Shown: positions 11,271 to 26,600 of the stretch, in pieces | How positions within the stretch are numbered: position 1 is the stretch's first letter | Layout: every line of letters starts with the position of its first letter | Origin: Labia minor | Lineage: Eukaryota > Arthropoda > Insecta > Dermaptera > Spongiphoridae | DNA: 64,000 nt | Direction: 5' to 3' | NCBI GenBank assembly: GCA_963082975.1 | Contig: CAUJBJ010000027.1 | Span: forward strand, 124,001 to 188,000 | Notes under the pieces: generated by a model | The model's database searches: none | Seen by the model: the letters and a program-made list of their open reading frames with translations, nothing else | What the model was told of the DNA's origin: nothing | Program-made: the position numbers and the translations under genes

Positions 11271-12238
11271 AGAATCAGAAAATTTATAAAATAAAATAAA
11301 AAAGATAATTTTATCCCTCGTATTTAAAAAAGTAGGATTTTCCCTTTAATATTTGAACAAAATCACACTAATCCGTAAGAATTAAATGAAAATATTTAAG
11401 AAATCGATCAAATATGAATTTATTCTTCAATAGAATCAGAAAATTAATAAAATAAAATAAAAAAGATAATTTTATCCCTCGTATTTAAAAAAGTAGGATT
11501 TTCCCTTTAATATTTGAACAAAATCAGACTTTTCCGTAAGAATTCAATGAAAATATTTAAGAAATCGATCAAATATGAATTTATTCTTCAATAGAATCAG
11601 AAAATTAATAAAATAAAATATAAAAGATAATTTTATCCCTCGTATTTAAAAAAGTAGGATTTTTCCCTTTAATATTTGAACAAAATCAGACTTTTCCGTA
11701 AGAATTCAATGAAAATATTTAAGAAATCGATCAAATATGAATATATTCTTCATTAGAATCAGAAAATGAATAAAATAAAATAAAAAAGATAATTTTATCC
11801 CTCGTATTTAAAAAAGTAGGATTTTCCCTTTAATATTTGAACAAAATCACACTAATCCGTAAGAATTAAATGAAAATATTTAAGAAATCGATCAAATATG
11901 AATTTATTCTTCAATAGAATCAGAAAATTAATAAAATAAAATAAAAAAGATAATTTTATCCCTCGTATTTAAAAAAGTAGGATTTTCCCTTTAATATTTG
12001 AACAAAATCAGACTTTTCCGTAAGAATTCAATGAAAATATTTAAGAAATCGATCAAATATGAATTTATTCTTCAATAGAATCAGAAAATTAATAAAATAA
12101 AATATAAAAGATAATTTTATCCCTCGTATTTAAAAAAGTAGGATTTTTCCCTTTAATATTTGAACAAAATCAGACTTTTCCGTAAGAATTCAATGAAAAT
12201 ATTTAAGAAATCGATCAAATATGAATTTATTCTTCAAT
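11271..12238 (+). repeat. Tandem duplication of a 484-bp trimer with a +1 T marker
   Basis: The order S(ATTAAATG), P(A29), P occurs at 11,271-11,754 and 11,755-12,238. In both copies the third monomer is 162 bp because of an extra T in GGATTTTTCCC. The copies differ at the start (AAAATTTATAAA against AAAATGAATAAA) and by ATATATTC against ATTTATTC. A related six-monomer series recurs around 27,700-28,650 and 36,550-37,500, so the trimer was amplified before those segments separated. Confidence 0.82.
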
Positions 12239-14814
12239 AGAATCAGAAAATTAATAAAATAAAATATAAAGGATAATTTTGTCCCTCGTATTTAAAAAAG
12301 TAGGATTTTCCCTTTAATATTTGAACAAAATCAGAATTTTCCGTAAGAATTCAATGAAAATATTTAAGAAATCGATCAAATATGAATTTATTCTTCAATA
12401 GAATCAGAAAATTAATAAAATAAAATATAAAAGATAATTTTATCCCTCGTATTTAAAAAAGTAGGATTTTCCCTTTAATATTTGAATAAAATCACAGTAA
12501 TCCGTAAGAATTCAATGAAAATATTTAAGAAATCGATCAAATATGAATTTATTCTTCATTAGAATCAGAAAATTAATAAAATAAAATATAAAAGATAATT
12601 TTATCCCTCGTATTTAAAAAAGTAGGATTTTCCCTTTAATATTTGAACAAAATCACAATAATCCGTAAGAATTCAATGAAAATATTTAAGAAATCGATCA
12701 AATATGAATTTATTCTTCAATAGAATCAGAAAATTAATAAAATAAAATATAAAAGATAATTTTATCCCTCGTATTTAAAAAAGTAGGATTTTCCCTTTAA
12801 TATTTGAACAAAATCAGAATTTTCCGTAAGAATTCAATGAAAATATTTAAGAAATCGATCAAATATGAATTTATTCTTCAATAGAATCAGAAAATTAATA
12901 AAATAAAATATAAAAGATAATTTTATCCCTCGTATTTAAAAAAGTAGGATTTTCCCTTTAATATTTGAACAAAATCAGAATTTTCCGTAAGAATTCAATG
13001 AAAATATTTAAGAAATCGATCAAATATGAATTTATTCTTCAATAGAATCAGAAAATTAATAAAATAAAATATAAAAGATAATTTTATCCCTCGTATTTAA
13101 AAAAGTAGGATTTTCCCTTTAATATTTGAACAAAATCAGACTTTTCCGTAAGAATTCAATGAAAATATTTAAGAAATCGATCAAATATGAATTTATTCTT
13201 CATTAGAATCAGAAAATTAATAAAATAAAATAAAAAAGATAATTTTATCCCTCGTATTTAAAAAAAGTAGGATTTTCCCTTTAATATTTGAACAAAATCA
13301 CAATAATCCGTAAGAATTCAATGAAAATATTTAAGAAATCGATCAAATATGAATTTATTCTTCAATAGAATCAGAAAATTAATAAAATAAAATATAAAAG
13401 ATAATTTTATCCCTCGTATTTAAAAAAGTAGGATTTTCCCTTTAATATTTGAACAAAATCAGAATTTTCCGTAAGAATTCAATGAAAATATTTAAGAAAT
13501 CGATCAAATATGAATTTATTCTTCAATAGAATCAGAAAATTAATAAAATAAAATATAAAAGATAATTTTATCCCTCGTATTTAAAAAAGTAGGATTTTCC
13601 CTTTAATATTTGAATAAAATCACAGTAATCCGTAAGAATTCAATGAAAATATTTAAGAAATCGATCAAATATGAATTTATTCTTCATTAGAATCAGAAAA
13701 TTAATAAAATAAAATATAAAAGATAATTTTATCCCTCGTATTTAAAAAAGTAGGATTTTCCCTTTAATATTTGAACAAAATCACAATAATCCGTAAGAAT
13801 TCAATGAAAATATTTAAGAAATCGATCAAATATGAATTTATTCTTCAATAGAATCAGAAAATTAATAAAATAAAATATAAAAGATAATTTTATCCCTCGT
13901 ATTTAAAAAAGTAGGATTTTCCCTTTAATATTTGAACAAAATCAGATTTTTCCGTAAGAATTCAATGAAAATATTTAAGAAATCGATCAAATATGAATTT
14001 ATTCTTCAATAGAATCAGAAAATTAATAAAATAAAATATAAAAGATAATTTTATCCCTCGTATTTAAAAAAGTAGGATTTTCCCTTTAATATTTGAACAA
14101 AATCAGAATTTTCCGTAAGAATTCAATGAAAATATTTAAGAAATCGATCAAATATGAATTTATTCTTCAATAGAATCAGAAAATTAATAAAATAAAATAT
14201 AAAAGATAATTTTATCCCTCGTATTTAAAAAAGTAGGATTTTCCCTTTAATATTTGAACAAAATCAGACTTTTCCGTAAGAATTCAATGAAAATATTTAA
14301 GAAATCGATCAAATATGAATTTATTCTACATTAGAATCAGAAAATTAATAAAATAAAATATAAAAGATAATTTTATCCCTCGTATTTAAAAAGTAGGATT
14401 TTCCCTTTAATATTTGAACAAAATCACAATAATCCGTAAGAATTCAATGAAAATATTTAAGAAATCGATCAAATATGAATTTATTCTTCAATAGAATCAG
14501 AAAATTAATAAAATAAAATATAAAAGATAATTTTATCCCTCGTATTTAAAAAAGTAGGATTTTCCCTTTAATATTTGAACAAAATCAGAATTTTCCGTAA
14601 GAATTCAATGAAAATATTTAAGAAATCGATCAAATATGAATTTATTCTTCAATAGAATCAGAAAATTAATAAAATAAAATATAAAAGATAATTTTATCCC
14701 TCGTATTTAAAAAAGTAGGATTTTCCCTTTAATATTTGAACAAAATCAGAATTTTCCGTAAGAATTCAATGAAAATATTTAAGAAATCGATCAAATATGA
14801 ATTTATTCTTCAAT

Positions 14815-17067
14815 AGAATCAGAAAATTAATAAAATAAAATATAAAAGATAATTTTATCCCTCGTATTTAAAAAAGTAGGATTTTCCCTTTAATATTTGA
14901 ACAAAATCAGACTTTTCCGTAAGAATTCAATGAAAATATTTAAGAAATCGATCAAATATGAATTTATTCTTCATTAGAATCAGAAAATGAATAAAATAAA
15001 ATATAAAAGATAATTTTGTCCCTCGTATTTAAAAAAGTAGGATTTTCCCTTTAATATTTGAACAAAATCAGACTTTTCCGTAAGAATTCAATGAAAATAT
15101 TTAAGAAATCGATCAAATATGAATTTATTCTTCATTAGAATCAGAAAATTAATAAAATAAAATAAAAAAGATAATTTTATCCCTCGTATTTAAAAAAGTA
15201 GGATTTTCCCTTTAATATTTGAATAAAATCACAGTAATCCGTAAGAATTCAATGAAAATATTTAAGAAATCGATCAAATATGAATTTATTCTTCATTAGA
15301 ATCAGAAAATTAATAAAATAAAATATAAAAGATAATTTTATCCCTCGTATTTAAAAAAGTAGGATTTTCCCTTTAATATTTGAACAAAATCACAATAATC
15401 CGTAAGAATTCAATGAAAATATTTAAGAAATCGATCAAATATGAATTTATTCTTCAATAGAATCAGAAAATTAATAAAATAAAATATAAAAGATAATTTT
15501 ATCCCTCGTATTTAAAAAAGTAGGATTTTCCCTTTAATATTTGAACAAAATCAGACTTTTCCGTAAGAATTCAATGAAAATATTTAAGAAATCGATCAAA
15601 TATGAATTTATTCTTCATTAGAATCAGAAAATTAATAAAATAAAATAAAAAAGATAATTTTATCCCTCGTATTTAAAAAAGTAGGATTTTCCCTTTAATA
15701 TTTGAACAAAATCACACTAATCCGTAAGAATTAAATGAAAATATTTAAGAAATCGATCAAATAGAAATTTATTCTTCAATAGAATCAGAAAATTAATAAA
15801 ATAAAATAAAAAAGATAATTTTATCCCTCGTATTTAAAAAAGTAGGATTTTCCCTTTAATATTTGAACAAAATCAGATTTTCCGTAAGAATTCAATGAAA
15901 ATATTTAAGAAATCGATCAAATATGAATTTATTCTTCAATAGAATCAGAAAATTAATAAAATAAAATATAAAAGATAATTTTATCCCTCGTATTTAAAAA
16001 AGTAGGATTTTCCCTTTAATATTTGAACAAAATCAGACTTTTCCGTAAGAATTCAATGAAAATATTTAAGAAATCGATCAAATATGAATTTATTCTTCAT
16101 TAGAATCAGAAAATGAATAAAATAAAATATAAAAGATAATTTTGTCCCTCGTATTTAAAAAAGTAGGATTTTCCCTTTAATATTTGAACAAAATCAGACT
16201 TTTCCGTAAGAATTCAATGAAAATATTTAAGAAATCGATCAAATATGAATTTATTCTTCATTAGAATCAGAAAATTAATAAAATAAAATAAAAAAGATAA
16301 TTTTATCCCTCGTATTTAAAAAAGTAGGATTTTCCCTTTAATATTTGAATAAAATCACAGTAATCCGTAAGAATTCAATGAAAATATTTAAGAAATCGAT
16401 CAAATATGAATTTATTCTTCATTAGAATCAGAAAATTAATAAAATAAAATATAAAAGATAATTTTATCCCTCGTATTTAAAAAAGTAGGATTTTCCCTTT
16501 AATATTTGAACAAAATCACAATAATCCGTAAGAATTCAATGAAAATATTTAAGAAATCGATCAAATATGAATTTATTCTTCAATAGAATCAGAAAATTAA
16601 TAAAATAAAATATAAAAGATAATTTTATCCCTCGTATTTAAAAAAGTAGGATTTTCCCTTTAATATTTGAACAAAATCAGACTTTTCCGTAAGAATTCAA
16701 TGAAAATATTTAAGAAATCGATCAAATATGAATTTATTCTTCATTAGAATCAGAAAATTAATAAAATAAAATAAAAAAGATAATTTTATCCCTCGTATTT
16801 AAAAAAGTAGGATTTTCCCTTTAATATTTGAACAAAATCACACTAATCCGTAAGAATTAAATGAAAATATTTAAGAAATCGATCAAATAGAAATTTATTC
16901 TTCAATAGAATCAGAAAATTAATAAAATAAAATAAAAAAGATAATTTTATCCCTCGTATTTAAAAAAGTAGGATTTTCCCTTTAATATTTGAACAAAATC
17001 AGACTTTTCCGTAAGAATTCAATGAAAATATTTAAGAAATCGATCAAATATGAATTTATTCTTCATT
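14815..17067 (+). repeat. Tandem duplication of a 7-monomer unit (1,126 bp)
   Basis: The order P, P(G43), R, Q, P, S(ATTAAATG), P-like occurs at 14,815-15,940 and 15,941-17,067. Both S monomers carry the rare AAATAGAAATTT (positions 15,761 and 16,887; 1,126 bp apart), which confirms duplication. The seventh monomer of the first copy has lost one base in the box (CAGATTTTCC) and is 160 bp, while the second copy has the full CAGACTTTTCC. Confidence 0.84.
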
Positions 17068-20000
17068 AGAATCAGAAAATTAATAAAATAAAATAAAAAA
17101 GATAATTTTATCCCTCGTATTTAAAAAAGTAGGATTTTCCCTTTAATATTTGAACAAAATCACACTAATCCGTAAGAATTAAATGAAAATATTTAAGAAA
17201 TCGATCAAATATGAATTTATTCTTCAATAGAATCAGAAAATTAATAAAATAAAATAAAAAAGATAATTTTATCCCTCGTATTTAAAAAAGTAGGATTTTC
17301 CCTTTAATATTTGAACAAAATCAGACTTTTCCGTAAAAATTCAATAAAAATATTTAAGAAATCGATCAAATATGAATTTATTCTTCATTAGAATCAGAAA
17401 ATTAATAAAATAAATTAAAAAAGATAATTTTATCCCTCGTATTTAAAAAAGTAGGATTTTCCCTTTAATATTTGAACAAAATCACAGTAATCCGTAAGAA
17501 TTCAATGAAAATATTTAAGAAATCGATCAAATATGAATTTATTATTCATTAGAATCAGAAAATTAATAAAATAAAATATAAAAGATATCTTTATCCCTCG
17601 TATTTAAAAAGTAGGATTTTCCCTTTAATATTTGAACAAAATCACAATAATCCGTAAGAATTCAATGAAAATATTTAAGAAATCGATCAAATATGAATTT
17701 ATTCTTCATTAGAATCAGAAAATGAATAAAATAAAATATAAAAGATAATTTTGTCCCTCGTATTTAAAAAAGTAGGATTTTCCCTTTAATATTTGAACAA
17801 AATCAGACTTTTCCGTAAGAATTCAATGAAAATATTTAAGAAATCGATCAAATATGAATTTATTCTTCATTAGAATCAGAAAATTAATAAAATAAAATAA
17901 AAAAGATAATTTTATCCCTCGTATTTAAAAAAGTAGGATTTTCCCTTTAATATTTGAATAAAATCACAGTAATCCGTAAGAATTCAATGAAAATATTTAA
18001 GAAATCGATCAAATATGAATTTATTCTTCATTAGAATCAGAAAATTAATAAAATAAAATATAAAAGATAATTTTATCCCTCGTATTTAAAAAAGTAGGAT
18101 TTTCCCTTTAATATTTGAACAAAATCACAATAATCCGTAAGAATTCAATGAAAATATTTAAGAAATCGATCAAATATGAATTTATTCTTCAATAGAATCA
18201 GAAAATTAATAAAATAAAATATAAAAGATAATTTTATCCCTCGTATTTAAAAAAGTAGGATTTTCCCTTTAATATTTGAACAAAATCAGAATTTTCCGTA
18301 AGAATTCAATGAAAATATTTAAGAAATCGATCAAATATGAATTTATTCTTCAATAGAATCAGAAAATTAATAAAATAAAATATAAAAGATAATTTTATCC
18401 CTCGTATTTAAAAAAGTAGGATTTTCCCTTTAATATTTGAACAAAATCAGAATTTTCCGTAAGAATTCAATGAAAATATTTAAGAAATCGATCAAATATG
18501 AATTTATTCTTCAATAGAATCAGAAAATTAATAAAATAAAATATAAAAGATAATTTTATCCCTCGTATTTAAAAAAGTAGGATTTTCCCTTTAATATTTG
18601 AACAAAATCAGACTTTTCCGTAAGAATTCAATGAAAATATTTAAGAAATCGATCAAATATGAATTTATTCTTCATTAGAATCAGAAAATTAATAAAATAA
18701 AATAAAAAAGATAATTTTATCCCTCGTATTTAAAAAAGTAGGATTTTCCCTTTAATATTTGAACAAAATCACACTAATCCGTAAGAATTAAATGAAAATA
18801 TATAAGAAATCGATCAAATATGAATTTATTCTTCAATAGAATCAGAAAATTAATAAAATAAAATAAAAAAGATAATTTTATCCCTCGTATTTAAAAAAGT
18901 AGGATTTTCCCTTTAATATTTGAATAAAATCACAGTAATCCGTAAGAATTCAATGAAAATATTTAAGAAATCGATCAAATATGAATTTATTCTTCATTAG
19001 AATCAGAAAATTAATAAAATAAAATATAAAAGATAATTTTATCCCTCGTATTTAAAAAAGTAGGATTTTCCCTTTAATATTTGAACAAAATCACAATAAT
19101 CCGTAAGAATTCAATGAAAATATTTAAGAAATCGATCAAATATGAATTTATTCTTCAATAGAATCAGAAAATTAATAAAATAAAATATAAAAGATAATTT
19201 TATCCCTCGTATTTAAAAAAGTAGGATTTTCCCTTTAATATTTGAACAAAATCAGAATTTTCCGTAAGAATTCAATGAAAATATTTAAGAAATCGATCAA
19301 ATATGAATTTATTCTTCAATAGAATCAGAAAATTAATAAAATAAAATATAAAAGATAATTTTATCCCTCGTATTTAAAAAAGTAGGATTTTCCCTTTAAT
19401 ATTTGAACAAAATCAGAATTTTCCGTAAGAATTCAATGAAAATATTTAAGAAATCGATCAAATATGAATTTATTCTTCAATAGAATCAGAAAATTAATAA
19501 AATAAAATATAAAAGATAATTTTATCCCTCGTATTTAAAAAAGTAGGATTTTCCCTTTAATATTTGAACAAAATCAGACTTTTCCGTAAGAATTCAATGA
19601 AAATATTTAAGAAATCGATCAAATATGAATTTATTCTTCATTAGAATCAGAAAATTAATAAAATAAAATAAAAAAGATAATTTTATCCCTCGTATTTAAA
19701 AAAGTAGGATTTTCCCTTTAATATTTGAACAAAATCACACTAATCCGTAAGAATTAAATGAAAATATTTAAGAAATCGATCAAATATGAATTTATTCTTC
19801 AATAGAATCAGAAAATTAATAAAATAAAATAAAAAAGATAATTTTATCCCTCGTATTTAAAAAAGTAGGATTTTCCCTTTAATATTTGAACAAAATCAGA
19901 CTTTTCCGTAAAAATTCAATGAAAATATTTAAGAAATCGATCAAATATGAATTTATTCTTCATTAGAATCAGAAAATTAATAAAATAAATTAAAAAAGAT

Positions 20001-23000
20001 AATTTTATCCCTCGTATTTAAAAAAGTAGGATTTTCCCTTTAATATTTGAACAAAATCACAGTAATCCGTAAGAATTCAATGAAAATATTTAAGAAATCG
20101 ATCAAATATGAATTTATTATTCATTAGAATCAGAAAATTAATAAAATAAAATATAAAAGATATCTTTATCCCTCGTATTTAAAAAAGTAGGATTTTCCCT
20201 TTAATATTTGAACAAAATCACAATAATCCGTAAGAATTCAATGAAAATATTTAAGAAATCGATCAAATATGAATTTATTCTTCAATAGAATCAGAAAATT
20301 AATAAAATAAAATATAAAAGATAATTTTATCCCTCGTATTTAAAAAAGTAGGATTTTCCCTTTAATATTTGAACAAAATCAGACTTTTCCGTAAGAATTC
20401 AATGAAAATATTTAAGAAATCGATCAAATATGAATTTATTCTTCATTAGAATCAGAAAATTAATAAAATAAAATAAAAAAGATAATTTTATCCCTCGTAT
20501 TTAAAAAAGTAGGATTTTCCCTTTAATATTTGAACAAAATCACACTAATCCGTAAGAATTAAATGAAAATATTTAAGAAATCGATCAAATATGAATTTAT
20601 TCTTCAATAGAATCAGAAAATTAATAAAATAAAATAAAAAAGATAATTTTATCCCTCGTATTTAAAAAAGTAGGATTTTCCCTTTAATATTTGAACAAAA
20701 TCAGACTTTTCCGTAAAAATTCAATAAAAATATTTAAGAAATCGATCAAATATGAATTTATTCTTCATTAGAATCAGAAAATTAATAAAATAAATTAAAA
20801 AAGATAATTTTATCCCTCGTATTTAAAAAAGTAGGATTTTCCCTTTAATATTTGAACAAAATCACAGTAATCCGTAAGAATTCAATGAAAATATTTAAGA
20901 AATCGATCAAATATGAATTTATTATTCATTAGAATCAGAAAATTAATAAAATAAAATATAAAAGATATCTTTATCCCTCGTATTTAAAAAGTAGGATTTT
21001 CCCTTTAATATTTGAACAAAATCACAATAATCCGTAAGAATTCAATGAAAATATTTAAGAAATCGATCAAATATGAATTTATTCTTCATTAGAATCAGAA
21101 AATGAATAAAATAAAATATAAAAGATAATTTTGTCCCTCGTATTTAAAAAAGTAGGATTTTCCCTTTAATATTTGAACAAAATCAGACTTTTCCGTAAGA
21201 ATTCAATGAAAATATTTAAGAAATCGATCAAATATGAATTTATTCTTCATTAGAATCAGAAAATTAATAAAATAAAATAAAAAAGATAATTTTATCCCTC
21301 GTATTTAAAAAAGTAGGATTTTCCCTTTAATATTTGAATAAAATCACAGTAATCCGTAAGAATTCAATGAAAATATTTAAGAAATCGATCAAATATGAAT
21401 TTATTCTTCATTAGAATCAGAAAATTAATAAAATAAAATATAAAAGATAATTTTATCCCTCGTATTTAAAAAAGTAGGATTTTCCCTTTAATATTTGAAC
21501 AAAATCACAATAATCCGTAAGAATTCAATGAAAATATTTAAGAAATCGATCAAATATGAATTTATTCTTCAATAGAATCAGAAAATTAATAAAATAAAAT
21601 ATAAAAGATAATTTTATCCCTCGTATTTAAAAAAGTAGGATTTTCCCTTTAATATTTGAACAAAATCAGAATTTTCCGTAAGAATTCAATGAAAATATTT
21701 AAGAAATCGATCAAATATGAATTTATTCTTCAATAGAATCAGAAAATTAATAAAATAAAATATAAAAGATAATTTTATCCCTCGTATTTAAAAAAGTAGG
21801 ATTTTCCCTTTAATATTTGAACAAAATCAGAATTTTCCGTAAGAATTCAATGAAAATATTTAAGAAATCGATCAAATATGAATTTATTCTTCAATAGAAT
21901 CAGAAAATTAATAAAATAAAATATAAAAGATAATTTTATCCCTCGTATTTAAAAAAGTAGGATTTTCCCTTTAATATTTGAACAAAATCAGACTTTTCCG
22001 TAAGAATTCAATGAAAATATTTAAGAAATCGATCAAATATGAATTTATTCTTCATTAGAATCAGAAAATTAATAAAATAAAATAAAAAAGATAATTTTAT
22101 CCCTCGTATTTAAAAAAGTAGGATTTTCCCTTTAATATTTGAACAAAATCACACTAATCCGTAAGAATTAAATGAAAATATATAAGAAATCGATCAAATA
22201 TGAATTTATTCTTCAATAGAATCAGAAAATTAATAAAATAAAATAAAAAAGATAATTTTATCCCTCGTATTTAAAAAAGTAGGATTTTCCCTTTAATATT
22301 TGAATAAAATCACAGTAATCCGTAAGAATTCAATGAAAATATTTAAGAAATCGATCAAATATGAATTTATTCTTCATTAGAATCAGAAAATTAATAAAAT
22401 AAAATATAAAAGATAATTTTATCCCTCGTATTTAAAAAAGTAGGATTTTCCCTTTAATATTTGAACAAAATCACAATAATCCGTAAGAATTCAATGAAAA
22501 TATTTAAGAAATCGATCAAATATGAATTTATTCTTCAATAGAATCAGAAAATTAATAAAATAAAATATAAAAGATAATTTTATCCCTCGTATTTAAAAAA
22601 GTAGGATTTTCCCTTTAATATTTGAACAAAATCAGAATTTTCCGTAAGAATTCAATGAAAATATTTAAGAAATCGATCAAATATGAATTTATTCTTCAAT
22701 AGAATCAGAAAATTAATAAAATAAAATATAAAAGATAATTTTATCCCTCGTATTTAAAAAAGTAGGATTTTCCCTTTAATATTTGAACAAAATCAGAATT
22801 TTCCGTAAGAATTCAATGAAAATATTTAAGAAATCGATCAAATATGAATTTATTCTTCAATAGAATCAGAAAATTAATAAAATAAAATATAAAAGATAAT
22901 TTTATCCCTCGTATTTAAAAAAGTAGGATTTTCCCTTTAATATTTGAACAAAATCAGACTTTTCCGTAAGAATTCAATGAAAATATTTAAGAAATCGATC

Positions 23001-23695
23001 AAATATGAATTTATTCTTCATTAGAATCAGAAAATTAATAAAATAAAATAAAAAAGATAATTTTATCCCTCGTATTTAAAAAAGTAGGATTTTCCCTTTA
23101 ATATTTGAACAAAATCACACTAATCCGTAAGAATTAAATGAAAATATTTAAGAAATCGATCAAATATGAATTTATTCTTCAATAGAATCAGAAAATTAAT
23201 AAAATAAAATAAAAAAGATAATTTTATCCCTCGTATTTAAAAAAGTAGGATTTTCCCTTTAATATTTGAACAAAATCAGACTTTTCCGTAAAAATTCAAT
23301 GAAAATATTTAAGAAATCGATCAAATATGAATTTATTCTTCATTAGAATCAGAAAATTAATAAAATAAATTAAAAAAGATAATTTTATCCCTCGTATTTA
23401 AAAAAGTAGGATTTTCCCTTTAATATTTGAACAAAATCACAGTAATCCGTAAGAATTCAATGAAAATATTTAAGAAATCGATCAAATATGAATTTATTAT
23501 TCATTAGAATCAGAAAATTAATAAAATAAAATATAAAAGATATCTTTATCCCTCGTATTTAAAAAAGTAGGATTTTCCCTTTAATATTTGAACAAAATCA
23601 CAATAATCCGTAAGAATTCAATGAAAATATTTAAGAAATCGATCAAATATGAATTTATTCTTCAATAGAATCAGAAAATTAATAAAATAAAATAT
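16936..23695 (+). repeat. Two tandem copies of a 21-monomer, 3,380-bp higher-order unit
   Basis: Copy 1 covers about 16,936-20,315 and copy 2 about 20,316-23,695. Rare markers repeat at exactly 3,380 bp: TCAATAAAAA at 17,341 and 20,721, the one-base-short V monomer (GATATC at 17,584 and 20,964) and TATATAAG at 18,801 and 22,181. The unit is one base short of 21 x 161 because of the missing A in that V monomer. A further partial copy of its last 12 monomers follows (period 1,932 bp, TATATAAG again at 24,113). Confidence 0.88.
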
Positions 23696-26600
23696 AAAAG
23701 ATAATTTTATCCCTCGTATTTAAAAAAGTAGGATTTTCCCTTTAATATTTGAACAAAATCAGAATTTTCCGTAAGAATTCAATGAAAATATTTAAGAAAT
23801 CGATCAAATATGAATTTATTCTTCAATAGAATCAGAAAATTAATAAAATAAAATATAAAAGATAATTTTATCCCTCGTATTTAAAAAAGTAGGATTTTCC
23901 CTTTAATATTTGAACAAAATCAGACTTTTCCGTAAGAATTCAATGAAAATATTTAAGAAATCGATCAAATATGAATTTATTCTTCATTAGAATCAGAAAA
24001 TTAATAAAATAAAATAAAAAAGATAATTTTATCCCTCGTATTTAAAAAAGTAGGATTTTCCCTTTAATATTTGAACAAAATCACACTAATCCGTAAGAAT
24101 TAAATGAAAATATATAAGAAATCGATCAAATATGAATTTATTCTTCAATAGAATCAGAAAATTAATAAAATAAAATAAAAAAGATAATTTTATCCCTCGT
24201 ATTTAAAAAAGTAGGATTTTCCCTTTAATATTTGAATAAAATCACAGTAATCCGTAAGAATTCAATGAAAATATTTAAGAAATCGATCAAATATGAATTT
24301 ATTCTTCATTAGAATCAGAAAATTAATAAAATAAAATATAAAAGATAATTTTATCCCTCGTATTTAAAAAAGTAGGATTTTCCCTTTAATATTTGAACAA
24401 AATCACAATAATCCGTAAGAATTCAATGAAAATATTTAAGAAATCGATCAAATATGAATTTATTCTTCAATAGAATCAGAAAATTAATAAAATAAAATAT
24501 AAAAGATAATTTTATCCCTCGTATTTAAAAAAGTAGGATTTTCCCTTTAATATTTGAACAAAATCAGAATTTTCCGTAAGAATTCAATGAAAATATTTAA
24601 GAAATCGATCAAATATGAATTTATTCTTCAATAGAATCAGAAAATTAATAAAATAAAATATAAAAGATAATTTTATCCCTCGTATTTAAAAAAGTAGGAT
24701 TTTCCCTTTAATATTTGAACAAAATCAGAATTTTCCGTAAGAATTCAATGAAAATATTTAAGAAATCGATCAAATATGAATTTATTCTTCAATAGAATCA
24801 GAAAATTAATAAAATAAAATATAAAAGATAATTTTATCCCTCGTATTTAAAAAAGTAGGATTTTCCCTTTAATATTTGAACAAAATCAGACTTTTCCGTA
24901 AGAATTCAATGAAAATATTTAAGAAATCGATCAAATATGAATTTATTCTTCATTAGAATCAGAAAATTAATAAAATAAAATAAAAAAGATAATTTTATCC
25001 CTCGTATTTAAAAAAGTAGGATTTTCCCTTTAATATTTGAACAAAATCACACTAATCCGTAAGAATTAAATGAAAATATTTAAGAAATCGATCAAATATG
25101 AATTTATTCTTCAATAGAATCAGAAAATTAATAAAATAAAATAAAAAAGATAATTTTATCCCTCGTATTTAAAAAAGTAGGATTTTCCCTTTAATATTTG
25201 AACAAAATCAGACTTTTCCGTAAAAATTCAATGAAAATATTTAAGAAATCGATCAAATATGAATTTATTCTTCATTAGAATCAGAAAATTAATAAAATAA
25301 ATTAAAAAAGATAATTTTATCCCTCGTATTTAAAAAAGTAGGATTTTCCCTTTAATATTTGAACAAAATCAAAGTAATCCGTAAGAATTCAATGAAAATA
25401 TTTAAGAAATCGATCAAATATGAATTTATTATTCATTAGAATCAGAAAATTAATAAAATAAAATATAAAAGATATCTTTATCCCTCGTATTTAAAAAAGT
25501 AGGATTTTCCCTTTAATATTTGAACAAAATCACAATAATCCGTAAGAATTCAATGAAAATATTTAAGAAATCGATCAAATATGAATTTATTCTTCAATAG
25601 AATCAGAAAATTAATAAAATAAAATATAAAAGATAATTTTATCCCTCGTATTTAAAAAAGTAGGATTTTCCCTTTAATATTTGAACAAAATCAGAATTTT
25701 CCGTAAGAATTCAATGAAAATATTTAAGAAATCGTTCAAATATGAATTTATTCTTCATTAGAATCAGAAAATTTATAAAATAAAATAAAAAAGATAATTT
25801 TATTCCTCGTATTTAAAAAAGTAGGATTTTCCCTTTAATATTTGATCAAAATCACACTTTTCCGTAAGAATTCAATGAAAATATTTAAGAAATCGATCAA
25901 ATATGAATTTATTCTTCATTAGAATCAGAAAATTAATAAAATAAATTAAAAAAGATAATTTTATCCCTCGTATTTAAAAAAGTAGGATTTTCCCTTTAAT
26001 ATTTGAACAAAATCACAGTAATCCGTAAGAATTCAATGAAAATATTTAAGAAATCGATCAAATATGAATTTATTATTCATTAGAATCAGAAAATTAATAA
26101 AATAAAATATAAAAGATATCTTTATCCCTCGTATTTAAAAAAGTAGGATTTTCCCTTTAATATTTGAACAAAATCACAATAATCCGTAAGAATTCAATGA
26201 AAATATTTAAGAAATCGATCAAATATGAATTTATTCTTCAATAGAATCAGAAAATTAATAAAATAAAATATAAAAGATAATTTTATCCCTCGTATTTAAA
26301 AAAGTAGGATTTTCCCTTTAATATTTGAACAAAATCAGAATTTTCCGTAAGAATTCAATGAAAATATTTAAGAAATCGTTCAAATATGAATTTATTCTTC
26401 AATAGAATCAGAAAATTAATAAAATGAAATATAAAAGATAATTTTATCCCTCGTATTTAAAAAAGTAGGATTTTCCCTTTAATATTTAAACAAAATCAGA
26501 ATTTTCCGTAAGAATTCAATGAAAATATTTAAGAAATCGATCAAATATGAATTTATTCTTCAATAGAATCAGAAAATTAATAAAATAAAATATAAAAGAT

